Positions 34,837-44,479 of a stretch of 64,000 nucleotides of DNA are shown here, piece by piece. Under the pieces are notes generated by a model. The model had not been told where the DNA came from, did no database searches, and saw only the letters and a program-made list of their open reading frames with translations. Position 1 is the first letter of the stretch. Each line of letters starts with the position of its first letter. The stretch comes from Rothia nasimurium (GTDB taxonomy: Bacteria; Actinomycetota; Actinomycetes; Actinomycetales; Micrococcaceae), in assembly GCF_928392795.1 (NCBI RefSeq), contig NZ_CAKMTJ010000001.1, forward strand, positions 372,001-436,000, read 5' to 3'. The translations under genes were made by a program, and so were the position numbers.

Positions 34837-34860
34837 GCACCACGCGGTGCATATTTTTTC
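34837..34860 (+). terminator. Attenuator-like hairpin before mutM
   Basis: GCACC-ACGC-GGTGC (34837-34850) is followed by ATATTTTTTC. It is a terminator-like hairpin 25 bases before the mutM start. A TATTCT at 34807-34812 upstream could be the mutM -10, which would place the hairpin in the leader. Confidence 0.5.
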
Positions 34861-34883
34861 ATTTTTGGAAAGGCGGAGTGAAT

Positions 34884-35837
34884 ATGCCGGAGTTACCCGA
34901 GGTCGAGGTGGTCCGCCGGGGCCTAGCCGGGCACATTCTCGGCGCCGTGCTGGAGCGCGTGCAGGTGGTGGACGGACGCTCGGTGCGGCGCCACGAGGCC
35001 GGGCCGGTGGACTTCGAGAGGCTACTCACAGGCCAACGGATTATCGATGTGGCAAGACGAGGTAAGTACCTCTGGCTGCTTTTTGAGAACAACGAAGACT
35101 TTGCCCTGGTCATCCACCTGGGCATGAGTGGCCAGGTGCTCCTCAAAGACCCCGAGATGCCAGCAGAAAAACACCTCAAGGTGCTCATAGACTTAGCAGG
35201 AGCCACCGACGAGAGTGGGTGCGAAGCCCCGCTCACCCTGCGCTTTGTGGACCAGCGTATCTTCGGCGGCATGTTTGTAAGCCCCCTGCTCCCCGTACAC
35301 AACGCCGCCGGGGAGCCGGTGCCGGGGGCGTCCGCGTCCGCACTGGGGCTACCCCTCATCCCGCAGGCCGTTGCCCACATCGCCCGCGACCCGCTCGACC
35401 CCCACTTCGACTTCGGGCAGTTCAGACGCACCATGCTGGGCACCTCCACCGGCATCAAGAAGCTCCTGCTCGACCAAAGCGCCATTTCCGGGGTAGGCAA
35501 CATCTACGCCGACGAGGCCCTCTGGAGAGCCCGCCTACACTACGCTAAACCGGCCAAGAGTATCTCCGCCTCAACCGCCCGGGACTTGGTGGACGCCGCG
35601 CGCACCGTCATGCGGGATGCCCTAGCCCAGGGCGGCACCAGCTTCGATGCCCTCTACGTCAATGTCAACGGGGAGTCGGGCTACTTCGACAGGTCCCTCA
35701 ATGCCTACGGGCAGGCAGGCCAGCCCTGCCCCCGCTGCCTAGAAGCGGGGCGCACCTCGCTGATGGTGCGGGAGCCCTTCGGGGGCAGGAGCTCCTACCG
35801 GTGCCCTCACTGTCAGAGAAGACCTCGGGGCATGTAA
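34884..35837 (+). CDS. mutM: Formamidopyrimidine-DNA glycosylase
   Basis: MutM (Fpg) removes 8-oxoguanine and other oxidised purines and cuts the abasic site. From ATG 34884 (GGCGGAG upstream) the mature N-terminus PELPEVEVVRRG provides the catalytic proline and Glu. KYLWLLF and the helix-two-turn-helix region (SGVGNIYADEALWRARLHYAKP) follow. The C-terminal zinc finger has CPRC and CPHC. All catalytic elements are complete in 317 residues. mutM is normally followed by smc, but an ole operon lies between them here. Confidence 0.95.
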   Translation: MPELPEVEVVRRGLAGHILGAVLERVQVVDGRSVRRHEAGPVDFERLLTGQRIIDVARRGKYLWLLFENNEDFALVIHLGMSGQVLLKDPEMPAEKHLKVLIDLAGATDESGCEAPLTLRFVDQRIFGGMFVSPLLPVHNAAGEPVPGASASALGLPLIPQAVAHIARDPLDPHFDFGQFRRTMLGTSTGIKKLLLDQSAISGVGNIYADEALWRARLHYAKPAKSISASTARDLVDAARTVMRDALAQGGTSFDALYVNVNGESGYFDRSLNAYGQAGQPCPRCLEAGRTSLMVREPFGGRSSYRCPHCQRRPRGM

Positions 35838-35859
35838 CAACATCAGGGAATAGAAAGTC

Positions 35860-35957
35860 AGGCAGAGCGCCTAGGCCAGCAACCCTCTTGGTCTCGCGCG
35901 GGGCGCTCGCCCAATTCACCGCCAGCCCCGGTCCAGCTGGCTGTCGGCGCTCTGCCT
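35860..35957. repeat. Large inverted repeat between mutM and oleD
   Basis: AGGCAGAGCGCC (35860-35871) and GCCAGC (35875-35880) pair with GCTGGC (35936-35941) and GGCGCTCTGCCT (35946-35957). The loop is about 55 bases and GC-rich. It lies between convergent genes. No T run follows on either strand; it could stop transcription by another route or be a structured RNA. Confidence 0.85.
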
Positions 35958-35980
35958 GCCTATTCGAAAAGGGCTAGTTA

Positions 35981-37045
35981 TTAGTTCCTACGAAATCTGC
36001 GTCCGTAGTAGTCGCCCAGCCGCTCATACCCTTCTTCCAGGGAGATGGCAGGGGACCAGTCCAGGAGTTCCCGGGTGGTGCGCTGGTCGAACCAGTGGGC
36101 GGTGGACAGCTGCTCGGCTAAGAAAGAGGTCAGCGGGGGAATCTGCCCGGGGGCACAACGGGCCCAGGCCTTTTCCATCACCAAACCCAGCCCATAGGCC
36201 ACGGACGCCGGCAGCGAGTAGGCCGGGGGCTTGACGCCGCAGGCGGTACACATACCGGCGATAATCTCACCGACCGGGCGGGGCTGGCCGTTGGTAACCA
36301 CCAGGGGTACCCCGCGAATCGCTTCCAGGCGCTGGTAGCCGCGTACGAAAGCGTCCGCCCCGTTATCGATGTAGAGGGTGTCAATCATGGCGGTGCCCCG
36401 ATTGAGCAGGGGTAGACGCCCAGCAGCGGCGCGTTCTAGGACGCGCTCCACCAGCTGGGTATCGCCGGGGCCCCAGACAATGTGGGGGCGCAGCACACCC
36501 ACCCAGAAGTCGTCCGCATTGTAGCTTAGGGCCAGCAGCTCAGACTCGGCCTTAGACCGGGCATAGTTACCGCGGGCCTGGTCGGGGCTAGCGGGCGGGT
36601 TACCTTCGCCCACGATGGAGGCTCCAGTGTGGGCTACAGAGGGCGAAGAGGTGTGCAGGAACTTGCCGATACCGACTGTGCGGGCGGCATCGAGCAGGGT
36701 GCGGGTGCCCTCAATATTGACCTGCCGGTAGTCCTCCCAGTCTCCGACCACAGACACCTTGGCTGCCAGGTGGATAACACCCTGAACGCCGGTGACAGCC
36801 CGGCGGACCGCCAGCTGGTCTGTGAGAGAACCCTGCACCTGGTCGAAGCGGTCAGCCAGGTGGGCAGGGAGCATCTGGGCGATACCGGAGTCCCCGCGCT
36901 GAAAGGCCCGCACAGAGTAGCCGGCACGGAGCAGAGCAAAGACGACCTCGCGGCCAAGAAGCCCCGAGGCACCGGTGACCAGCACCCGCTCATCGCGAGT
37001 AGGCTGACAGAACTCGGGGGCGAGCGGACGCAGCGAAACTACCAC
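35981..37045 (-). CDS. oleD: OleD-like NAD(P)H-dependent 2-alkyl-3-oxoalkanoate reductase
   Basis: In olefin synthesis OleD reduces the beta-keto acid made by OleA to a beta-hydroxy acid. The 354-residue short-chain dehydrogenase/epimerase has the nucleotide motif VTGASGLLGREVVFALL (about 23-39), HLAAKVSVVGDWEDYRQVN and the catalytic YARSKAESE (Y-x3-K). It is the third gene of the operon and overlaps the end of oleBC by seven bases. The neighbours make the assignment; without them it would be an NAD-dependent epimerase. Convergent with mutM across the large inverted repeat. Confidence 0.85.
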   Translation of the reverse strand: MVVSLRPLAPEFCQPTRDERVLVTGASGLLGREVVFALLRAGYSVRAFQRGDSGIAQMLPAHLADRFDQVQGSLTDQLAVRRAVTGVQGVIHLAAKVSVVGDWEDYRQVNIEGTRTLLDAARTVGIGKFLHTSSPSVAHTGASIVGEGNPPASPDQARGNYARSKAESELLALSYNADDFWVGVLRPHIVWGPGDTQLVERVLERAAAGRLPLLNRGTAMIDTLYIDNGADAFVRGYQRLEAIRGVPLVVTNGQPRPVGEIIAGMCTACGVKPPAYSLPASVAYGLGLVMEKAWARCAPGQIPPLTSFLAEQLSTAHWFDQRTTRELLDWSPAISLEEGYERLGDYYGRRFRRN

Positions 37046-39756
37046 GCGATAACCCCCTTTCCCAGACGGGCCTTTTTCCCCTGGAGGAGTTGCTCAGCCC
37101 AGGCAGCAAGAACCGGGCGGTCAATCTTCGAGTTGTGTCGCACATCGGTGGGGTGCTCAGCAACAACCAGCACAGCCGATACCTCTACACCGGTCTCAGC
37201 CAGTACCCGCTCCCGCACCCGCTGGGCTAGGTCGGCTGGTGCCAGGCCGTTGTGGGTTTTCTTGCCCCGGAAGGTGGGGCCAACTTCGGCCACGATGAGG
37301 ACGGACGCCGCCCCGGCCGGGCCGGTAGCAACAGCGGCTGCCCGGCGCACCTCAGCATCGAGCTCGGCAGCCTGTTCCAGGGCAACCGGGGTGAGTACGC
37401 CCTGGGCGGTCACCAGCACGTGGGCAAGGCGGCCCTCAACCCAGAGGCGTCCGCTGGCATCGAAATGCCCCACATCGCCGGTGCGGTGCCAGCCGGGGGT
37501 GGCGCTGGAAGCGCGTTCGGTGACCCAGAGGGTGTCGTAGCGGTCCTTGATGTGCGGGGCTGCCACCAGAATTTCACCGGTGATACCGGGTTCGCTGGTC
37601 ACCTGCTCCGAGACCGTGCCGTCTTCAAGCAGGGGAGCGATCTGCAGGGCTGCCCCGTGGACGGGGGTACCAACGCAGACACCGCCGCCAGCGCCGAGGA
37701 GCCCGGCTGCCGCGTCCTGCTCGGCCTGCTGAATCTGGGCGTAGGAGACGTCGGTGGTGGGCAGGGACTCGGTCATGCCGTAGGGGGTGTGCAGGGAAGC
37801 TGCCGGCAGCAGGGTCTGCAGGCGGGCCAGCAGGGGAGAGGTAATGGGAGCCCCGGCGGAGAGCAGGGTGGTGACCTGCCCCAGGGCAGAGCGCTGCTGG
37901 CTGCTGAGGCCATCGACGGTCTCGAGCACGTTCATCAGGGCTGCCGGGGAAGCAAAGACCGTGGTTGCCCCAATTGCCGAAGCTGCGGATGCCAGGGCTG
38001 CGGCGGTGAGGGTCTTAGGTTTGGTGACGTCCATGGCCGGGGTGACAGAGGTAGCTCCCAGGGCCGGGCCCAGCAGGGCGAAGGGGGCAAAGCCCGCAAC
38101 CAGACCGCTGCCGGCAGCCAGATCGTAGGTGGCTGCGATGGTATCCCGCATAGCCGCTAGCTGGCGGTGGGTGTAGACCACGCCCTTGGCCGGGCCGGTG
38201 GAGCCTGACGTGTAGAGGATAGCGGCGTCCGCATCGGGGTCAGGGTCGGCTACCGCAAAAATCTCAGGGGCTGCAAAGTCATCGACCGCACCCACCACGC
38301 CCAGGGCCCGGGCAGCGGCAGCGGGAAGGGAACCGGCTGCAATACGCTGGCCGGGCCAGCCCAGGGTACGGGCCAAGGTGAGGGCAGCCGGAATACCGAT
38401 GAGCCAGGACGGGCGGGCCCCCTTGAGCGCGCGCGTCAGCCCCGCAGCGCCCAGGCCGGTATCGGCCACAACAATCACGGCCCCAATTTTGAGGCAAGCA
38501 TAGATGAGGGTGGTGAGCTTAATGCCGGGTGGCACCAGCAGATTGACCCGGTCGCCGGGCTTCACCCCGAGCCGGTGCAGGCCAGAGGCAACCCGGTCTA
38601 CTTCGGCAGCTAGTTCAGCCCACGAGAGCTGGGCGGCTACCTCGGTGCCGTCCCCCTTGCTGCTCATATCAACGATAGCTAGGGTGGTGTCGTCAGCCCG
38701 GTCTGCCAGCTCGGCTCCCATAGGGCGGTAATGAGCGGACGCCGGCACCCGGGCAGCGCGCGCGGTGAGGTGGAGGTCCCGCTGGGTGGTGCCGGTGACA
38801 AAGTGCTCGGTCAGCCAGTCCAGAATGGGGCTGGCGATGTCTTCGTCTTCGGCAACCAGGTGGCTGGCGGTTTCAAAACGGTGGATATCTGCCTGCGGCA
38901 GGCGGGTAGCCAGGTCGGCCATGTAGCGGCGCTGAAAGACCGGGTCTTTAGTTCCCCAGAGCATCAGGGCAGGTACATCGAGCTCGGTAATACCTTCGGC
39001 AATAGAGACCATAGGGCGGTAGCTGGCAGCCGCTTCGGTTGCCGGTATGTCGGCCACGAAATTTCGCACGCCCACCCGATGCTCGGCGGTGGTGTAGGGA
39101 AGCTTGTAGGCCTTCTTGACCGCAGCATCAAGCCCGCCCTGGGCCAGGCCCAGAGTCACGTCGATAAAGGCGGTTGATTTTTCGGTCGCCCAGGAATGTA
39201 GAGCCGGGTTGAGGGCTGCCTGCAGGGCTACCGGGATCTTCTCACCGGCGTCATGAAAAACAGCGGTGTTGGTCAGCACGACACCCGAGACAATCTCACG
39301 GTGGCGCAGGGCCCACCCCAGCGAGATCAGCCCGCCCCAGTCATGGGCCAGCGTGACAAGGGGCAGCTCGGTAGTATCAAGCCCAAGCGCGGCGGTAAAA
39401 TCACCGAGGTCAGCGATACGGTCTGAGAGCGAGCGGGTTAGGCCGGTGCGCTCCGAATAGCCCATATCGAGCTGGTCTACCGCTACAATGCGCCAGGGCT
39501 GCTCGGCAACAGTGGCGGCAGCGATGACCGACCGCCAGAGATAGGACCAGGTGGGGTTACCGTGCACCGCCAGTACGGTACCGACCGGAGTGCGCCCGGC
39601 GGCCTCGAGCGCCGGGCCATTATCGAGGTAGTGCCAGCGGCGGCTAGCCCCGGCTTCTTCTACCGGGGCGGACGCGGGCACCTGCACCTGCTGGGACCAG
39701 GCAGGGTCAACGCCGGGCCAGAGAGCAGGAACAGGAGTGAGCTGAGAAAACGTCAT
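37039..39756 (-). CDS. oleBC: OleBC fusion: beta-lactone decarboxylase and beta-lactone synthetase
   Basis: The 905-residue protein joins two enzymes that are separate in Gram-negative bacteria. Residues 1 to about 325 are OleB, an alpha/beta hydrolase with AVHGNPTWSYLWR (63-75), nucleophile Asp139 in LAHDWGG and His299. It releases CO2 from the beta-lactone to give the cis-olefin. From about 350 the OleC part is an AMP-forming ligase (LYTSGSTGPAKGVVYTH at 514-530, later HTPYGMTESLP) that closes the beta-hydroxy acid to the beta-lactone. The fused form is known from actinobacteria such as Micrococcus. It starts eight bases after the oleA stop. Catalytic residues look intact. Confidence 0.92.
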   Translation of the reverse strand: MTFSQLTPVPALWPGVDPAWSQQVQVPASAPVEEAGASRRWHYLDNGPALEAAGRTPVGTVLAVHGNPTWSYLWRSVIAAATVAEQPWRIVAVDQLDMGYSERTGLTRSLSDRIADLGDFTAALGLDTTELPLVTLAHDWGGLISLGWALRHREIVSGVVLTNTAVFHDAGEKIPVALQAALNPALHSWATEKSTAFIDVTLGLAQGGLDAAVKKAYKLPYTTAEHRVGVRNFVADIPATEAAASYRPMVSIAEGITELDVPALMLWGTKDPVFQRRYMADLATRLPQADIHRFETASHLVAEDEDIASPILDWLTEHFVTGTTQRDLHLTARAARVPASAHYRPMGAELADRADDTTLAIVDMSSKGDGTEVAAQLSWAELAAEVDRVASGLHRLGVKPGDRVNLLVPPGIKLTTLIYACLKIGAVIVVADTGLGAAGLTRALKGARPSWLIGIPAALTLARTLGWPGQRIAAGSLPAAAARALGVVGAVDDFAAPEIFAVADPDPDADAAILYTSGSTGPAKGVVYTHRQLAAMRDTIAATYDLAAGSGLVAGFAPFALLGPALGATSVTPAMDVTKPKTLTAAALASAASAIGATTVFASPAALMNVLETVDGLSSQQRSALGQVTTLLSAGAPITSPLLARLQTLLPAASLHTPYGMTESLPTTDVSYAQIQQAEQDAAAGLLGAGGGVCVGTPVHGAALQIAPLLEDGTVSEQVTSEPGITGEILVAAPHIKDRYDTLWVTERASSATPGWHRTGDVGHFDASGRLWVEGRLAHVLVTAQGVLTPVALEQAAELDAEVRRAAAVATGPAGAASVLIVAEVGPTFRGKKTHNGLAPADLAQRVRERVLAETGVEVSAVLVVAEHPTDVRHNSKIDRPVLAAWAEQLLQGKKARLGKGVIAW

Positions 39757-39764
39757 AGCGGCTC

Positions 39765-40796
39765 CTACCAGGTGATTTCCATGAGCGCGGTGTTCAGGCC
39801 GGAGCCCACACCCATGCAGAGAATACGGTCACCGGCTACGAAGTGGGCGCTTTCCTCAGCCAGGGTCATGGGAAGGGCGGCTGCCGCCACGTTACCCCAG
39901 ACCGGGAAGGTCATGGGGATGCGCTCGCGGTCGATACCCACGGCTTCAATAATGGCGTTGGTGTGGGCGTTAGAAATTTGGTGGGTTACGTAGGAGCGCA
40001 TGTTGCCCCAGTCCCAGCCGTTCTGGTGGGCTTCTTCCCAGGCCTCAGCAACCAGCTGCAGGCCGTGCTTGAGCAGACCCGCGGCGTCCGTATTCATCCC
40101 CTGGTCGGCTTCACCGCCAATGCAGAGATTGCGGTGCTCGGTTCCCGCGCGGGAAACCGAACCGATAATCTTGTGGCCCGCCGGGTGCAGGTCGGAGCGG
40201 CCAATGACGGCGGCCGCAGCTCCCGAGCCCAGGGTCAGGGTAGCGAACTGGGCCAGCACATCGTCTCGGGTTGAATCGGGGCGGTTCAGCTGGCGCAGGG
40301 CGGTGGCGTGCCAGGGGGAGGGGTCTTCACCGTCGACGATGAGGGCGTAGTCGATAGCCCCGGCATCAATCATGGTAGCGGCAACCGTAATGCCGTTGAC
40401 GAAGCCCAGGCAAGCGTTGGTGATATCGAAGTTCAGGGCGTGGCGGGGCAGACCCAGGCGGTCGTGAATACCCACGGCCACGGCTGGTTCAAAATTATCG
40501 CGGGTGACCGAGGTGTTAATAATCAGCCCGATTTGTTCCTTGCTGATACCGGCCTGGGCGATAGCCTGCTCAGCAGCCTGCACCGCGCCGTCCTCAAAAT
40601 GCATGGAGGAGCCCCAGGAGCGGCGCTCGCTAATACCGGCGAGGCGCTCGAGTAGGCCCTTGGGCATCCTCAGCCGCTTGTAGGTGGCCGCTAGTTGCTC
40701 GTCAAAGTAGGAGCTGGTGACGACCTCCGGCGGTAGCACCCTGGTTACCGATAGCAGGGAGGCGTTCTTGTGGCGAATATCTGAATTAGCGGTCAA
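39765..40796 (-). CDS. oleA: OleA, acyl-CoA condensing enzyme for olefin synthesis
   Basis: OleA is a thiolase-fold enzyme that condenses two fatty acyl-CoAs head to head into a 2-alkyl-3-oxo acid, opening long-chain olefin synthesis. The 343 residues hold active-site Cys129 in DITNACLGFVNG, the His of HQISNAHTN and the Asn of WGNVAAAAL, while Glu103 in SVTRDNFEPA matches the OleA-specific base. The start is TTG 40796, with TAGAAG six bases upstream, so it may be leaderless. It is the first gene of oleA-oleBC-oleD and is divergent from smc. FabH is excluded by the Glu and by the neighbours. Confidence 0.93.
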   Translation of the reverse strand: MTANSDIRHKNASLLSVTRVLPPEVVTSSYFDEQLAATYKRLRMPKGLLERLAGISERRSWGSSMHFEDGAVQAAEQAIAQAGISKEQIGLIINTSVTRDNFEPAVAVGIHDRLGLPRHALNFDITNACLGFVNGITVAATMIDAGAIDYALIVDGEDPSPWHATALRQLNRPDSTRDDVLAQFATLTLGSGAAAAVIGRSDLHPAGHKIIGSVSRAGTEHRNLCIGGEADQGMNTDAAGLLKHGLQLVAEAWEEAHQNGWDWGNMRSYVTHQISNAHTNAIIEAVGIDRERIPMTFPVWGNVAAAALPMTLAEESAHFVAGDRILCMGVGSGLNTALMEITW

Positions 40797-40941
40797 TCTA
40801 CTCTTCTAGCCTTAGTGCGGACTTGGGTAAGCCCTTATTTGAAGAAACAGGGCACTTTTTCAATAATATGCCCCGGCGGGGCAGGTGCGGTGATTGATGG
40901 TGCGGGTTCATCTCACACCGAACAGGGGCGCGGGCCTGCGG

Positions 40942-40947
40942 TAAAGT
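40942..40947 (+). promoter_or_regulatory. Possible smc -10
   Basis: TAAAGT lies 49 bases before the smc start, in the divergent oleA-smc gap. No convincing -35 is seen. Confidence 0.35.
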
Positions 40948-40996
40948 GGTAAGCCGACCCAAACCCGTTTTTACCCAACCGATGGGGCCCACCACT

Positions 40997-43900
40997 ATGT
41001 ACCTAAAATCTTTGACCGTGCGCGGCTTTAAGTCTTTTGCGTCGGCCACCGTGTTTGAGTTTGAGCCTGGCTTGAATGTGCTGGTGGGGCCGAACGGGTC
41101 GGGTAAATCGAACGTGGTGGATGCCCTTGCCTGGGTGATGGGTGCCCAGGGGGCTAAGCAGCTGCGTGGTGGCGCCATGAAGGACGTCATTTTTGCTGGC
41201 GGTGGTTCCCGCGGTGCGCTGGGGCGCGCCAAGGTTGAGCTGGTGATTGATAACGAGGACGGCGCCCTGCCGCTGCCTCATGCTGAGATCCGGCTTTCGC
41301 GCACCATGTTTTCTGCAGGCGGTTCTGAGTACGAGATCAACGGGGAGCCTGCCCGTCTGGCTGATGTGCAGGACCTACTGGCGGACGCTGGCGTGGGCCG
41401 GGAACTCTACACCCTGGTGGGGCAGGGGCAGGTCGATAAGATTTTGCACGGCACCGCTGATGACCGGCGCGAGTTGATTGAGCAGGCTGCTGGCTTGCTC
41501 AAGCACCGTAAGCGCCAGGCGAAGACCGCGAGCAAGCTTGATGATTTGAAGACCAATCTTGACCGGCTGGAGGATTTAGCCGGTGAGCTGGCTGAGCAGC
41601 TGGAAGGACGCCGGGAGCAGGCTGACGCGGCCCGGGCAGCTAGCGAGGTGGCGGGTCGTGTTCGCAGTCTGACCGCTGATCTTCTGGCTCATGACGCGCG
41701 TGCCATGATGCAGGAGCGGGAGGCCGAGCAGGCCGCTGGCCAGCAGGCTGAGGCTGCCCGCCTACGGGCGCAGGAGCGCAGCCGCACCCTCGAGGGGCAG
41801 CTGGGGGAGTTGGCCAAGGCCCGGCAGGTAGCCCAGCAGGCACTTGATGAGGCCACCCAGCGCCGTACCTCCCTGAAAGAGGTTGCCCACCTGGTGGAGA
41901 CGGTTCAGCTGGTGGCCGCTGAACGTTTGTCCGCCTCCCACCACCAGGAAGAAGACCAGGACGCCGCCACCCGCCTGGTTTCGGCTCAGCAGGCCTGTGC
42001 CCGTGAGGAAGAAAACCTTGAACGGGCCCGGGAGGCGGGGAAAGCGGCTGAAGAAGAACTTACCGCTGCCCACTCTGCCCTAGAAAAGGCTCGGGCAGAG
42101 CAGAGCGCAGCCCAGCAGGCCCTGGCTACGGCCGACCAGCAGGTGCGGGACTATAAGGAGAACCTGTCGCAGCTTACCGCCCAGCTGGCTACCGCCCGCG
42201 TAGCTTTTGAGCGAGCCGGTGAAGAGACCGCCCGACGAGTAGCTGAGTATGCCGAAGCTAAAGAGCAGGGGGCTTCAGCCGGTGCTGATACCGAGCGGGC
42301 CCAGGCAGCTGTGAACGGCTACCGGGAGCAGCTAGAGCGGGCCGAAGCCGAAGAAGAAAACCTGCGTCGGGCGCGGCAGCGGGCGAGCGAAGCGGTGGAG
42401 TCCAGCCGCAAAGAACTGCATCAAGCTCAGGTAAAGCTTCATGCTGCTCAAGCTCGCTGCGAGGCCCTTGAGGCGGCCTGGCAGCATGACGATGCCGAAA
42501 GTGGCGATAGTGAAGGTCTCCGCCAGCAGGCCCTGGAGCAGGGAGCTCAGGAACTTATTTCTCTACTTGAGATTGAAGATACCTGGCAGGCTGCTGTGGC
42601 TGCTGCCTTGGGCCCCTATCTGAGGGCCCTCACCCTGACGAGCGGTGAGTCCCTGCCCGCTGGAGTAACCCAGCTTTATTCCTTTGAGGGTGACATTGAG
42701 CAGATTGACCTGCATGAACTATCTACATCTCAAGCTGAGGTTTATCAAGCCCGCCCGCTGGCGGACGTCCTGACCGCACCGCAGGCCCTCAGTCGCGCCC
42801 TCGCCGTGCTCACCGCCGATATCTACCTGGCTCCCGACGAGGAAGCCGCCCGCGCCCTGGTAGCTGCCCACCCGGGTATCCGCGCTGTAACCCCCGACGG
42901 AATCGTGCTAACCGCAGGCTCAACCCTCTACCCCTCCCAAGAGCGTCCCCTGACTGAACGCTACGCTGAACTCACCCGAGCTCAACAGACCCACCGGGAG
43001 CTTGCCCAGCAACAGGAGCAGGCAGAGAGAGCCCACCAGCAGGCTGAAGAAGCACTAAAGACTGCTCAGAAGGCTGAAAAAGCCCAGGCCCGCACCACCG
43101 GCTCACTCACGGCCCAGCTAGCTGCCGCCCGGGCAGACCTTGCCACCCTCACCGGCCGAGCAGAAAGCTCACAGGCGGCCCTTGACCGTCTGCAAGAAGC
43201 CGCCACCCGTGCTGAAGAAGCCCAGAAAAAGACCCAAAGGCATGTGGAGGCCGCCCAAGAGGCTCTGGCTCGGGCTCGCAGCACAGAACCCCAAGCCGAT
43301 AGCGCTACCCTGCGCGAGGCCGTCCGCACCGCAGAAAAAACCCTGGTCGAAGCCCAGGAGGCTAAAACCCTCGCCGAGGCCACAGCAACCTACGCCCGCG
43401 AAAAAGAGGAGGCTGCTCAGGCCCGTCTCGCCCAGGCCCAAGAAGCCCTTGCCGCCCTCGAAAAGGCTGAGGAAGCTCGTCAGCTGCGTCAACAAGAGGC
43501 CGCTGACGCCGGTCGTCGTGCCCGCAGGGTAGCTGCCTGCGCCAAGGCTCTGGCGCTGGCCCTCGCGCAGGTGGAGAGCCAGGAGTACGAGGAACACAGT
43601 AAGGCCCTGGCCCGTGCTGAGCAGGCCCAGCAGGTGCTCACCGCTACCCGCGAAGAACTGGCCGGTGCCCAGACCTCCCTGGCTGCTGCCCTAACCCTGC
43701 AGGCTGAATCGTCGGCCCAGGGTGCCCGCGTTGAAGCCCGCTGGGAAGCCCTGACCCAGCGGGTAGATAGCGAGTTGGGGCTCAGTCTTGAGACCCTGCT
43801 AGAGAGCCACAAGGCCAGTGACCTACCCCGGGAGGACATTGAGACTGACCTGGCGACAGCCGAGGCAGAGCTGGCCCGCCTGGGAGTTATCAACCCCCTG

Positions 43901-44473
43901 GCCCTTGAAGAATATGAGGCCCTCGAACAGCGCCATAGCTACCTGCGCCAGCAGATTAAAGACATCAAGACCTCGCGGGCAGACCTGTGGGCCGTGATGA
44001 AGGACGTGACCGGCCAGATTGAAACCTCTTTCAGTCGGGCACTGGCCGATGTGCAGGTGGAGTTCAGCCGGATTTTTGCTCTGCTCTTTCCCGGCGGGCA
44101 GGCCGAGCTGGTACTGGCAGACCCCAACGACCTGGAACACAGCGGCCTTGATATCCGGGTCAAGCCTGCTGGCAAGAAGGTTACCCGCCTTTCCCTGCTC
44201 TCTGGCGGCGAGCGCACTCTGGCCTCTTTAGCTCTGCTGCTGGCAGTCTTTATGGCTCGCCCAGCCCCCTTCTATGTGCTCGATGAGGTGGAAGCGGCGC
44301 TTGATGACCGGAATCTAGGCCGCCTGCTGGAGGTGCTGGCGGAACTGCGGGAGAAGTCCCAGCTGCTGATGATTACCCACCACCAGCGCACCATGGCTCA
44401 GGCCGATACCCTTTACGGCATTTCCATGCGGCAGGGGGTTTCGAGCGTGCTCTCGCACCGCCTGGCGGACTAG
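40997..44473 (+). CDS. smc: Chromosome partition protein SMC
   Basis: SMC forms with ScpAB the condensin ring that organises the chromosome. From ATG 40997 the protein has 1158 residues and begins MYLKSLTVRGFKSFASAT, as in the family; the upstream reading from GTG 40946 adds 17 unsupported residues. Walker A is GPNGSGKSN (32-40). Two long coiled coils, rich in Ala, Glu, Gln and Arg, flank a hinge near residues 505-650. The C-terminal head has signature LSGGERTLASLALLLAVF and Walker B FYVLDEVEAALDD. It is divergent from oleA, and normally lies next to mutM/rnc and ftsY. Confidence 0.95.
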   Translation: MYLKSLTVRGFKSFASATVFEFEPGLNVLVGPNGSGKSNVVDALAWVMGAQGAKQLRGGAMKDVIFAGGGSRGALGRAKVELVIDNEDGALPLPHAEIRLSRTMFSAGGSEYEINGEPARLADVQDLLADAGVGRELYTLVGQGQVDKILHGTADDRRELIEQAAGLLKHRKRQAKTASKLDDLKTNLDRLEDLAGELAEQLEGRREQADAARAASEVAGRVRSLTADLLAHDARAMMQEREAEQAAGQQAEAARLRAQERSRTLEGQLGELAKARQVAQQALDEATQRRTSLKEVAHLVETVQLVAAERLSASHHQEEDQDAATRLVSAQQACAREEENLERAREAGKAAEEELTAAHSALEKARAEQSAAQQALATADQQVRDYKENLSQLTAQLATARVAFERAGEETARRVAEYAEAKEQGASAGADTERAQAAVNGYREQLERAEAEEENLRRARQRASEAVESSRKELHQAQVKLHAAQARCEALEAAWQHDDAESGDSEGLRQQALEQGAQELISLLEIEDTWQAAVAAALGPYLRALTLTSGESLPAGVTQLYSFEGDIEQIDLHELSTSQAEVYQARPLADVLTAPQALSRALAVLTADIYLAPDEEAARALVAAHPGIRAVTPDGIVLTAGSTLYPSQERPLTERYAELTRAQQTHRELAQQQEQAERAHQQAEEALKTAQKAEKAQARTTGSLTAQLAAARADLATLTGRAESSQAALDRLQEAATRAEEAQKKTQRHVEAAQEALARARSTEPQADSATLREAVRTAEKTLVEAQEAKTLAEATATYAREKEEAAQARLAQAQEALAALEKAEEARQLRQQEAADAGRRARRVAACAKALALALAQVESQEYEEHSKALARAEQAQQVLTATREELAGAQTSLAAALTLQAESSAQGARVEARWEALTQRVDSELGLSLETLLESHKASDLPREDIETDLATAEAELARLGVINPLALEEYEALEQRHSYLRQQIKDIKTSRADLWAVMKDVTGQIETSFSRALADVQVEFSRIFALLFPGGQAELVLADPNDLEHSGLDIRVKPAGKKVTRLSLLSGGERTLASLALLLAVFMARPAPFYVLDEVEAALDDRNLGRLLEVLAELREKSQLLMITHHQRTMAQADTLYGISMRQGVSSVLSHRLAD

Positions 44474-44479
44474 GGCAAG

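Noticed and set aside
36629..38160. Long plus-strand open frames opposite the ole genes
   Set aside because: They are Gly/Arg-rich shadows of the high-GC oleBC and oleD genes, with no recognisable domain.
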